Shown here: piece after piece, positions 1-5,566 of the stretch
Position numbering within the stretch: position 1 is the first letter of the stretch
Layout: each line of letters opens with the position of its first letter
NCBI GenBank assembly: GCA_035271065.1
Contig: DATESB010000075.1
Span: 1-6,719, forward strand
Source of the DNA: JAAYYM01 sp035271065
GTDB taxonomy: Bacteria > Bacillota > Clostridia > Lachnospirales > Lachnospiraceae
DNA length: 6,719 bases
Direction: 5' to 3'
The notes under the pieces: model-generated
What the model was told of the DNA's origin: nothing
The model's database searches: none
The model's input: the letters and a program-made list of their open reading frames with translations, nothing else
Made by a program: the position numbers and the translations under genes

Positions 1-293
1 AGCGGAAGTGCATACTTAACATGAACTTCCTTTCCCAACAGACAACTAATAAATGCAGACAATCGCTCCGGTGTTCGTTCTGGGTCAAAAACATATTTGA
101 AGAATGTGTCATAGGTAATCTTAATGCCTCGATTTCCGGAATAGTAATCCAGAAAATCATTTCTTAATTCTGGGGTAAGTTTTGTGTATTGTCTGAAAAG
201 GTCCGATTCTGATTTCAAATGTGACAGAATTGTTTCTCGATCAATCTGCTCACCAAAAACAGTCGGTGATAATTGTACGACTTCTTTTTGCAT
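1..293 (-). CDS. PD-(D/E)XK nuclease family transposase (Rpn-like), 5' part only
   Basis: The first 97 codons are present; the gene runs off the left edge of the window. The start is ATG at 293-291, with AAGGAG at 301-306 seven bases upstream. The visible protein has a variable N-terminus (about residues 1-55), then ITYDTFFKYVFDPERTPERL and LLGKEVHVKYALP (about 59-97). I recognise this as the opening of the PDDEXK_2 / Rpn 'recombination-promoting nuclease/putative transposase' family, in which this Asp-containing segment (D62 here) precedes the catalytic D and E-x-K. Those later residues lie outside the window, so catalytic integrity cannot be judged. Family members are known or proposed DNA endonucleases that stimulate recombination and are often multicopy in Clostridia. 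The gene appears to stand alone, with a candidate promoter at 431-459 and a foldable leader. The family call rests on remembered motif similarity. Confidence 0.75.
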   Translation of the reverse strand, partial: MQKEVVQLSPTVFGEQIDRETILSHLKSESDLFRQYTKLTPELRNDFLDYYSGNRGIKITYDTFFKYVFDPERTPERLSAFISCLLGKEVHVKYALP

Positions 294-308
294 AGATATG
301 CTCCTTAT

Positions 309-367
309 TTGTGCAAGGTTATCAGTGGCTGTCTGCTGGATTAGTGGCGAACGCCTGATGCACACAA
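309..367 (-). other. Foldable 5' leader of the PD-(D/E)XK gene
   Basis: In the minus-strand transcript, the segment just upstream of the AAGGAG site can fold. TTGTG-T-GCA (367-359) pairs with TGCACAA (315-309) with one bulged T. ATCAG (359-355, overlapping by one base) can pair with CTGAT (325-321). Inside lies GGCGTTCGCC (355-346), a self-complementary run that competes with part of that pairing. The basal stem ends two to three bases before the ribosome binding site, a position where a leader could affect translation. A separate perfect 7-bp hairpin, GATTGTG/CACAATC with a 6-nt loop, lies at 396-415. I recognise no known riboswitch class and see no terminator T-run. This is an inference from base pairing only. 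Confidence 0.3.
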
Positions 368-430
368 GTAAGGTGCTATCCGTAAAATTCCCGATGATTG
401 TGTAGAAGCACAATCGCAGTACGTGTGAAA

Positions 431-459
431 ACTATAACATATCCTCTATTCTTAAACAA
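431..459 (-). promoter_or_regulatory. Candidate sigma-A promoter for the PD-(D/E)XK gene
   Basis: On the minus strand there is TTGTTT (459-454), a 17-bp spacer and TATAGT (436-431). A TG sits one base upstream of the -10 hexamer, so it is an extended -10. The -35 is a poor match to TTGACA. If used, the leader is about 130 nt long. Confidence 0.4.
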
Positions 460-488
460 CCGGCAAAACACTTTTTCGTCAAATGTTC

Positions 489-923
489 TTACAACTTTCT
501 CCCCATATAAACCACATCATCCATTGGGTTATCGTAATATGGCGCTATTTCTTGAAATCCATATTTCTGATACAAGTGAATTGCGCTCTCCAAGGGACGT
601 ATGGTATCGAGAACCATTTCCGAATAACCGTCTTCCTTAGCAACGGTCAAAATTTTCTCTATCAATTGCCGACCAACCTTTAGTTTGCGATATTTAGGCT
701 TCACATACAAACGCTTCATCTCACATCGCGCATCTGTATGCCTATGATAAGCAACACAACCGATTACCTGATTATCTTCCAATACCACAAATACCCTCCC
801 TTGCGGGAAGGTATATCTTAGAAAACATACCCAGCAAATGCAATCATCGGCAATTGCCGTCACATCTTCTGTATCCCTAACAAGCACATCAAAAATTGTG
901 CTACCAGAAAAATAATCGTACAT
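489..923 (-). CDS. GNAT family N-acetyltransferase, N-terminally truncated (possible pseudogene)
   Basis: The C-terminal two thirds of a GNAT acetyltransferase (acetyl-CoA-dependent transfer to an amine) is clear: VVLEDNQVIGCVAYH (about 46-60), CEMKRLYVKPKYRKLKVGRQLIEKIL (67-92, the acetyl-CoA-binding motif A, with Lys82 where the first Gly of Q/RxxGxG normally lies), VLDTIRPLESAIHLYQKYGFQEI (104-126) and YYDNPMDDVVYMGRKL at the end. The first strand and two helices of the fold are missing. Residues 1 to about 32 are not GNAT-like, and their codons overlap the 3' end of the CPBP gene in another frame. The frame is open to ATG 923, but that ATG has no Shine-Dalgarno site. A GTG at 863-861 overlaps the upstream TGA as GTGA and could give a coupled 124-residue product, also with a weak site. 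The usual family length is about 150-165 residues. A deletion or rearrangement probably joined it to the upstream gene, so activity is doubtful. Confidence 0.65.
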   Translation of the reverse strand: MYDYFSGSTIFDVLVRDTEDVTAIADDCICWVCFLRYTFPQGRVFVVLEDNQVIGCVAYHRHTDARCEMKRLYVKPKYRKLKVGRQLIEKILTVAKEDGYSEMVLDTIRPLESAIHLYQKYGFQEIAPYYDNPMDDVVYMGRKL

Positions 924-1813
924 ATAGATGTAAACGCATATCGGTAATATCCCTTAGGCGTCTTATGCGTATGGAAATAGTCTCTGATCTTATCCCGATA
1001 TAAAATCAATATCAGAATTCCACCCAGAAAGAACCCTATATTAATCGTCACATATGTGATATCTTTTACTGTATCTGAGGCAAAAGTAAGTAGATAACTC
1101 AGCAAATCTCCAAAGAGCATATTGTTTACCATATGCAAAATGACTGACCATTTCAAAGAAAACTCCATGGCAACATATCCAAATACCAATCCCGCAAAAA
1201 ATGCATAAATCGACTGCATCACATTACCATGCATTGCACCAAACAATACTGCTGAGAAAACAATGGCAAATACCTTCCCGTATTTTTGCAGGCTTTTCAT
1301 CACAAATCCACGATAGACAAGTTCTTCAGCCAACGGAGCTCCCAGTGAAGCATACAAAAACATGGATACCGTCATACTCATTTCCGAGGGGCTCTCTATT
1401 GCCTCTTCTGCTGTTAATTGAAAGATATTCAATCCCGCCTCATATAATGGTGCCAGCAAGGAATATACCATTTGTGTTGACATCAACATCACCGTGGAAA
1501 GAAGAAAAACACGGATTGTCATACGCTGATCCACTTGAAAAACCCGAACTTTTGACTTGCCAACATAAAAATAGAGGACCAAAAACAAAAGACCAATTAC
1601 GATTGCTACGAGCGAAGATGTTCCGGACTGATTCATCTGATTTATAAATTCATTTGACATCTCTTCCGTTTCAAATTCCTCCGGATGTATAAACATATAT
1701 CCTATCATCCGAACGATATAATCAAATGTAACAATAAATAACAATAAGAAATTGTAAAATAAGATGCCTCCGCTAATACAATTAATATCTCTTTTGATAA
1801 CCTTCTTTTCCAA
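860..1813 (-). CDS. CPBP family intramembrane glutamic endopeptidase (CAAX/Abi type)
   Basis: This is a 317-residue multi-pass membrane protein with the three CPBP/Abi motifs in order: EExxxR at E163-E164...R168 (AEELVYRGF), FxxxH at F191...H195 (FGAMH), and HxxxN at H227...N231. Together these form the glutamate/histidine active site of prenyl-endopeptidase-like membrane proteases. Hydrophobic helices are visible around 16-40, 67-84, 99-120, 147-160, 181-193, 202-217, 254-272 and 294-312. The start is TTG at 1813-1811, set by GGAG at 1822-1825 eight bases upstream; the nearby ATG at 1817-1815 is in another frame and closes quickly. Bacterial members are linked to bacteriocin self-immunity, peptide maturation and regulated proteolysis, but the substrate here is unknown. 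It lies 42 bp downstream of the acyltransferase gene, probably in the same transcript, and no separate promoter is convincing. Confidence 0.88.
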   Translation of the reverse strand: MEKKVIKRDINCISGGILFYNFLLLFIVTFDYIVRMIGYMFIHPEEFETEEMSNEFINQMNQSGTSSLVAIVIGLLFLVLYFYVGKSKVRVFQVDQRMTIRVFLLSTVMLMSTQMVYSLLAPLYEAGLNIFQLTAEEAIESPSEMSMTVSMFLYASLGAPLAEELVYRGFVMKSLQKYGKVFAIVFSAVLFGAMHGNVMQSIYAFFAGLVFGYVAMEFSLKWSVILHMVNNMLFGDLLSYLLTFASDTVKDITYVTINIGFFLGGILILILYRDKIRDYFHTHKTPKGYYRYAFTSICTIIFLVAQFLMCLLGIQKM

Positions 1814-1828
1814 TCATCTATCTCCAAT

Positions 1829-1864
1829 ATTTCATAGTTTTTATACATCATTATACTATGAAAT
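1829..1864 (-). repeat. 10-bp inverted repeat over the acyltransferase stop codon
   Basis: ATTTCATAGT (minus strand, 1864-1855) and ACTATGAAAT (1838-1829) are perfect complements separated by 16 bases. The first arm contains the acyltransferase TAG stop; the second ends just before the CPBP ribosome binding site at 1822-1825. No T-run follows, so it is not a typical terminator. The end of the first arm and the loop together contain a TATAAT (1855-1850), but no acceptable -35 lies 16-18 bp upstream. It may be an mRNA processing or translation-modulating hairpin. Confidence 0.5.
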
Positions 1865-2917
1865 CTTCTTAATTCCTAATACAAGATATCGAACAACCGG
1901 AATTCTTCTGAAGAGTTCATATACAGCAGGTGTTAACACCAGTTCTAACAGTAACGCCAGCAAATAAGTCAAAATAATCGGTAATTCTAAATAGTTTATC
2001 AACACATAGCAAGCAATCAAAACAATCGGATAGTGAACAATATAAAGCCCAAAACTTGCCTTCGTCATGTATTCCGCAAAGCGAGATGTACGGTCGAACC
2101 AAGCCTTGCCGCATCCCAAAATTGCGAGAACGGCAATCCACAGATACACATTTGTAAAAATGCTTTGCAGACAAGCAGCGTCAGCATAATTCTGTCCAAA
2201 ATAAAAGATTGTATAGCCAATTCCAAGGACCACTGCCACAAGCAACATGGGTATATGTATCCGTTCCACTTTATCCTGCACTTCATCATGTGAGAAAACA
2301 AAATATCCGATGAGGTATACCATAAAATAAATTCCAAAACGGTATGTTGTAATCACCGGCATATTCAATATCTGTGCAGCTCCCCAGATAGGAATAACAA
2401 GTAATATCAAAATAATAATGTTACTCTTTCCGCACAGTTCCCATAGTTTTTCTGATACCTTCAGTTTACGAATTAGAACCAATAACGCCGAAAATAGGAA
2501 CAACATCTGAATAAACCATAATGGTCCGGTTCCGCTGAGTACAAAGATAGGGTATCTCAGAAACGAGGGCATGTAATCTAATCCACCGCCAATTTTGACA
2601 TTCAGATATCCACCAATCCATTGATATACAAATAGTCCTAATGTGGAAGGAACAAGTAACTTCGTCACTTTGCTTTTCAGAAATTCTTTATCCGAACATT
2701 TATTAAGCGCGTATCTACTGCTGATACCGGCAATCAAAAACAGAAGTACCATGAACCACGGGTATACAAAATACAGAATGGCATCTTGATAATACACATC
2801 TCCCGGACTCCCCACATTGCCAAGTACCCCAACATGATTAAACAAATAGAATACGTGATAAACCAGCACTAAAAGAACCGTTGCCCACCTAATATTATCT
2901 ATGTAGTATTTTCTCAT
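1856..2917 (-). CDS. Acyltransferase family 3 membrane protein
   Basis: This 353-residue integral membrane protein opens with RKYYIDNIRWATVLLVLVYHVFYLF, typical of Acyltransferase_3. It has the R-X10-H arrangement (R10 and H21) that is essential in studied O-acyltransferases of this family. About ten hydrophobic helices follow, including segments near 50-68, 90-102, 120-148, 165-187, 192-208, 222-241, 255-270, 284-308 and 312-335. Such proteins move acyl groups, commonly acetyl or succinyl, across the membrane onto cell-surface polysaccharide, peptidoglycan, lipids or secreted metabolites; the acceptor cannot be read from sequence. No C-terminal SGNH domain is present. The start is ATG 2917-2915 with only a weak GAGTGAG-like site. 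It has its own consensus promoter (2966-2993) and is followed by the CPBP gene. Confidence 0.88.
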   Translation of the reverse strand: MRKYYIDNIRWATVLLVLVYHVFYLFNHVGVLGNVGSPGDVYYQDAILYFVYPWFMVLLFLIAGISSRYALNKCSDKEFLKSKVTKLLVPSTLGLFVYQWIGGYLNVKIGGGLDYMPSFLRYPIFVLSGTGPLWFIQMLFLFSALLVLIRKLKVSEKLWELCGKSNIIILILLVIPIWGAAQILNMPVITTYRFGIYFMVYLIGYFVFSHDEVQDKVERIHIPMLLVAVVLGIGYTIFYFGQNYADAACLQSIFTNVYLWIAVLAILGCGKAWFDRTSRFAEYMTKASFGLYIVHYPIVLIACYVLINYLELPIILTYLLALLLELVLTPAVYELFRRIPVVRYLVLGIKKIS

Positions 2918-2965
2918 TCCGACTCACTCTCTCTCGTTGTTGTAAAAGTATGATTTGTATAACTT

Positions 2966-2993
2966 ATTATACTCCTTTGTGCAACTTTGTCAA
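2966..2993 (-). promoter_or_regulatory. Consensus sigma-A promoter of the acyltransferase-CPBP unit
   Basis: The minus strand reads TTGACA (2993-2988), a 16-bp spacer and TATAAT (2971-2966): both hexamers are perfect consensus. The predicted start is near 2959, giving a leader of roughly 42 nt before ATG 2917. It lies directly after the terminator of the upstream operon, so the two units are separated. Confidence 0.85.
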
Positions 2994-3012
2994 TCTGAAT
3001 GCAACATATTTG

Positions 3013-3050
3013 TGCAGAGAAAAGAACCGGCTCTGCTGAACCGGTTCCTT
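3013..3050 (-). terminator. Rho-independent terminator of the rubrerythrin operon
   Basis: The minus strand forms GAACCGG/CCGGTTC (3047-3041 with 3030-3024), extendable to 10 bp by two A-T pairs and a G-U pair, with a 10-nt loop, followed by TTTTCTCT. It lies about 40 bp past the rubrerythrin stop codon. The U-tract is moderate. Confidence 0.8.
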
Positions 3051-3085
3051 CACTTGCTATTTCAATCACTATCTCTTAATTATTT

Positions 3086-3622
3086 CTAATAATTTTCTTC
3101 TCTCACTTCAAAATAACTCTGAGGATGTGCACATACAGGGCAGAGATCCGGAGCCTTTTTACCCATTACAAGATGACCGCAGTTTCTGCATTCCCACATC
3201 TTCTCTTCGGATTTCTCAAAGACTTTCTGCATCTCAACATTATTCAGTAATGCACGATATCTCTCTTCATGAGACTTCTCAATCTTTGCAACGCCTCTGA
3301 ACTGTGCAGCTAATTCTGCAAATCCTTCTTCTTCAGCTTCCTTTGCAAAACGATCATACATATCGGTCCATTCGTAATTCTCACCTTCGGCTGCATGTAA
3401 GAGGTTCTGTGCTGTATCACCCAATTCGCCCAATGCCTTAAACCACAATTTAGCATGCTCTTTTTCGTTCTCAGCTGTCTTTAAAAACAACGCCGCAATC
3501 TGCTCATAACCTGCTTTCTTCGCTACAGATGCAAAGTATGTATACTTATTTCTTGCCTGACTTTCACCTGCAAATGCCTCCATTAAGTTTTTCTCTGTTT
3601 TTGTTCCCTGGTATTTGTTCAT
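3086..3622 (-). CDS. rbr: Rubrerythrin
   Basis: This 178-residue classical rubrerythrin reduces hydrogen peroxide to water in the cytoplasm, taking electrons through its rubredoxin-type centre. The N-terminal ferritin-like four-helix domain (about 1-135) carries the diiron ligands: E20 in AFAGESQAR, E53 and H56 in ENEKEH, E95 and E98 in AKEAEEEGF, and E115 and H118 in KIEKSH. The C-terminal rubredoxin domain has C145-x2-C148 and C161-x2-C164 for one FeS4 centre. Length and residues match the Desulfovibrio-type enzyme. The ATG (3622-3620) overlaps the upstream ferredoxin-like stop as ATGA, with AAGGAGAGG at 3631-3639 for its own initiation, which suggests translational coupling. It is last in the three-gene operon and is followed by a terminator. 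Nothing appears broken. Confidence 0.97.
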   Translation of the reverse strand: MNKYQGTKTEKNLMEAFAGESQARNKYTYFASVAKKAGYEQIAALFLKTAENEKEHAKLWFKALGELGDTAQNLLHAAEGENYEWTDMYDRFAKEAEEEGFAELAAQFRGVAKIEKSHEERYRALLNNVEMQKVFEKSEEKMWECRNCGHLVMGKKAPDLCPVCAHPQSYFEVREENY

Positions 3623-4125
3623 CTTCTTTTCCTCTCCTTATTATGATGTAATAGTGTAATCAATTCTTGGGCTGCTTCCTTCGGAAAATCCTCCGGCTGC
3701 TTCTCTGCTAACATATTATGCAGGAGTTCTCCTGCCTGTTCACTCTGGGGCAACATATATCCTGCTTCCCTGAAAATGTCCTCTGCCATAACCCGATTTG
3801 ACTTGGCAATCGCTGATGCAAACTGCTTCTCTATCGGTGTTGCTGCCTTTGATGCCACATCTCTTGCAATTTGCTCCTGTACTGTTTTGCTTTCTGCCAG
3901 TCTCTTCAGTGACTGTTCCACTGCATTTGACTTGTCCTGTTGTTTCGGATATTCTTCCGGCACCATGACAATTGCATGAGACGGGCAAGCCATTGCACAC
4001 TTTCCGCATCCGATACATTTCGATGCATCTACCTGTCCGTTTTCTGTATCAGAGGCTCCGGTAGGACATACATACAAGCACAAACAGTCTTTGGAACATA
4101 AACTAATATTTCTCACTGCATGCAT
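3619..4125 (-). CDS. 2[4Fe-4S] ferredoxin-like protein with long helical C-terminus
   Basis: Residues 1-52 form a two-cluster ferredoxin domain. The second motif is standard: C37-x2-C40-x2-C43-x3-C47-P. The first is C10-x3-C14-x-C16-x3-C20-P, so the middle cysteine is one position later than in CxxCxxCxxxCP. Residues about 55-168 are charged, Glu/Lys/Gln/Ala-rich and predicted helical, with no recognised domain. It has no signal peptide, so it should be a cytoplasmic electron carrier. Lying between the double-rubredoxin and rubrerythrin genes, it probably passes electrons toward peroxide reduction; that partner assignment is inferred from context. ATG 4125 has GAGGGGG (4133-4139) seven bases upstream, embedded in the last codons of the preceding gene. 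The intergenic gap is 4 bp, and the 3' end overlaps rbr by 4 bp. Confidence 0.85.
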   Translation of the reverse strand: MHAVRNISLCSKDCLCLYVCPTGASDTENGQVDASKCIGCGKCAMACPSHAIVMVPEEYPKQQDKSNAVEQSLKRLAESKTVQEQIARDVASKAATPIEKQFASAIAKSNRVMAEDIFREAGYMLPQSEQAGELLHNMLAEKQPEDFPKEAAQELITLLHHNKERKRR

Positions 4126-4129
4126 ATGA

Positions 4130-4801
4130 CTACCCCCTCTCTACCTTCGTAATCTTTTTACTGGGTACTTTACATACTGGGCAAATTGCCGGTGGTTCAT
4201 CACCTATGTAAATAAATCCGCAAATCTCACAGACATAAATACTTGTATTCTCAAGCATACTGTCCTTTTCACTTTCATATCTGCTTACAAGAGATTTCAG
4301 TATCTTGGTTACTTTCTCACTCCACACAAGTGCTCTGAGAGCGCCTCGGTCCGGCTTCTGATTTGCTGCAGCATTTGCCGTTACATATTCTTCACTGAGA
4401 TTCTGATTAATTTTCTCTGATAAATCCCGAAAGCCTTGATTTGCAGGTACTCTGGCTTTTGATTGATAGTATTCTGCCAACTGCGTAAATAATTCGGATT
4501 CTCTTGCCAGATACTGCTTCTCGCAGCCCTTTGCAAGATTAGAACACAATGCACTCATCTCCGCAAATGATAGTTCTCTGACTTCCTCATCTATCGGTGT
4601 CACAGCACTGGCAACCGGCTTAACAGTTTCTGTACTTGCTTCTTTTTGTTCTTCGAATTCAACTTTGGTTGCTCCACACAACGGACACACCCAATCATCC
4701 GGCAATTCACTCCACTTCGTACCCGGTGCAATTCCTGCGTCAGGTATTCCTCTGGCTTCATCATAGATATAGCCACAAATTCCACACACATACTTTGCCA
4801 T
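4130..4801 (-). CDS. Double-rubredoxin protein: N-terminal rubredoxin, helical middle, C-terminal rubredoxin-like domain
   Basis: Residues 1-52 are a complete rubredoxin (MAKYVCGICGYIYDE..., with C6-x2-C9 and C39-x2-C42 plus the PDDWVCPLCG loop). A linker (about 53-72) leads to a helical domain (about 73-180) and a short C-terminal rubredoxin/rubrerythrin-type knuckle (C191-x2-C194, C207-x2-C210). The helical part resembles a ferritin-like domain in position, but the whole protein contains no histidine, and SEKVTKIL stands where an ExxH ligand motif might be expected. I therefore infer it is not a peroxidase but an electron relay or scaffold with two iron centres. It is the first gene of the operon with the ferredoxin-like and rubrerythrin genes. 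The open frame extends upstream to 4819, but those six codons consist mainly of the ribosome binding site, so the start is ATG 4801 (223 residues). Confidence 0.9.
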   Translation of the reverse strand: MAKYVCGICGYIYDEARGIPDAGIAPGTKWSELPDDWVCPLCGATKVEFEEQKEASTETVKPVASAVTPIDEEVRELSFAEMSALCSNLAKGCEKQYLARESELFTQLAEYYQSKARVPANQGFRDLSEKINQNLSEEYVTANAAANQKPDRGALRALVWSEKVTKILKSLVSRYESEKDSMLENTSIYVCEICGFIYIGDEPPAICPVCKVPSKKITKVERG

Positions 4802-4806
4802 GCTGT

Positions 4807-4814
4807 ACCTCCTT
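4807..4814 (-). promoter_or_regulatory. Ribosome binding site that fixes the double-rubredoxin start
   Basis: The minus strand has a full AAGGAGGT five bases before ATG 4801. An upstream in-frame start at 4819 would place this site inside the coding region, so it is rejected. Confidence 0.92.
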
Positions 4815-4856
4815 TTCAAAAACAGTAATCATTCCTATTGATTGAATATTTATCTC

Positions 4857-4885
4857 ATTGTATCACTATTGTGTACGCAAGTCAA
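4857..4885 (-). promoter_or_regulatory. Sigma-A promoter of the rubredoxin-ferredoxin-rubrerythrin operon
   Basis: The minus strand reads TTGACT (4885-4880), a 17-bp spacer and TACAAT (4862-4857), each five of six to consensus. The predicted start near 4850 gives a leader of about 49 nt before ATG 4801. Confidence 0.8.
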
Positions 4886-4905
4886 TTGTGGAATTTCTCT
4901 ATTCT

Positions 4906-4920
4906 ATTAAATAATTATAA
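4906..4920 (-). promoter_or_regulatory. Possible PerR-type operator upstream of the peroxide-defence operon
   Basis: TTATAATTATTTAAT on the minus strand matches the PerR box TTATAATnATTATAA at 11 of 14 defined positions; the left half is perfect and the right half degenerate. It ends about 20 bp upstream of the -35 hexamer, farther out than usual for direct repression. Rubrerythrin operons of Clostridia are known PerR targets. The A+T-rich setting makes a chance match possible. Confidence 0.3.
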
Positions 4921-4939
4921 ACAAAAATGCACATAAGCC

Positions 4940-5467
4940 TTATATAAATCCATACTTTAGCTCATCCCGCAGCAATGAATACATGCAATAATCAAGCAAT
5001 TCTCCATTTTTGAATACACCTTTTCTCATCGTTCCTTCATAGGTAAAGCCCGCTTTTTCAAGTACTCCTCTGGACCCTGCATTCGTTGCAAACGGTTCTG
5101 CAAAAATTCGTTCAATCGAAAACAATTCAAACGCTTCTTTACAGAGTTGCTTTGCTGCTCCGGACATAATTCCTTGTCTCCAATAATCTTCACCCAGCCA
5201 ATAGCCCAGTTCTGCTGATTTCTCATAAACATCATCTTTCACAAAAATCCCAATGCTGCCAACCACCTTACCATTCACTACAATGGCTCTGGTAATCTGA
5301 TTGTCATCGCCCTTTTCCACGCAGTCGTCTACATACCACTGTGCATCTGCAAGCGTATATGGATTGGGAAATACATTCCTCAGTTTTGAAGCTATCTTTG
5401 CATTATTTGCGACTGCTGCCACATCTTCCGCGTCCTCATGACGCCATTTTCTAAGTTCAAATTCCAT
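4940..5467 (-). CDS. GNAT family N-acetyltransferase, RimJ/RimL-like
   Basis: This 175-residue protein fits the GNAT_3 (RimJ/RimL) acetyltransferase group, which uses acetyl-CoA to modify amines such as protein N-termini, amino-sugars or small molecules. Visible landmarks are FELRKWRHEDAEDVAAVANN (about 3-22), GKVVGSIGIF (66-75), AELGYWLGEDYWRQGIMSGA (85-104, the acetyl-CoA-binding turn), and the family's closing FATNAGSRGVLEKAGF (126-141) followed by EGTMRKG. Length is normal and it appears intact. The open frame reaches a GTG at 5476, but that codon is part of the AAAAGGAG Shine-Dalgarno site; ATG 5467, eight bases downstream, is the start. It lies 99 bp downstream of the TetR gene with no obvious terminator or promoter between, so it may be co-transcribed. 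The substrate is unknown; related genes include antibiotic- and polyamine-modifying enzymes. Confidence 0.9.
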   Translation of the reverse strand: MEFELRKWRHEDAEDVAAVANNAKIASKLRNVFPNPYTLADAQWYVDDCVEKGDDNQITRAIVVNGKVVGSIGIFVKDDVYEKSAELGYWLGEDYWRQGIMSGAAKQLCKEAFELFSIERIFAEPFATNAGSRGVLEKAGFTYEGTMRKGVFKNGELLDYCMYSLLRDELKYGFI

Positions 5468-5475
5468 TTTAATCA

Positions 5476-5483
5476 CTCCTTTT
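5476..5483 (-). promoter_or_regulatory. Ribosome binding site that fixes the RimJ-like GNAT start
   Basis: AAAAGGAG on the minus strand lies eight bases before ATG 5467. The upstream GTG (5476-5474) shares its first G with this site and cannot be its initiation codon. Confidence 0.88.
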
Positions 5484-5566
5484 CCATTTCATTTTTATCT
5501 TCTAAGTTTTTTCTGCTTATTACTATTTCTTTTTACTTTTCATTGCTATTGTTTCTTTCTTATCGT

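Noticed and set aside
1201..1647. A 148-codon open frame on the plus strand
   Set aside because: It lies antisense to the CPBP gene, has no recognisable domain or ribosome binding site, and the opposite frame carries all three CPBP motifs.
4841..4856. A second PerR-like site between the operon promoter and the start codon
   Set aside because: Only about half of the consensus positions match, which is expected in A+T-rich DNA.
4922..4948. A possible terminator after the RimJ-like GNAT (ATAAGGCTTAT then TTTTTG)
   Set aside because: The palindrome leaves a single-base loop, which cannot form a hairpin of useful size; no other stem precedes the T-run.
5484..5566. Purine-rich minus-strand stretch between the TetR and GNAT genes as a regulatory element
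   Set aside because: No stem, promoter pair or repeat could be identified; it seems to be simple A/G-biased leader sequence.
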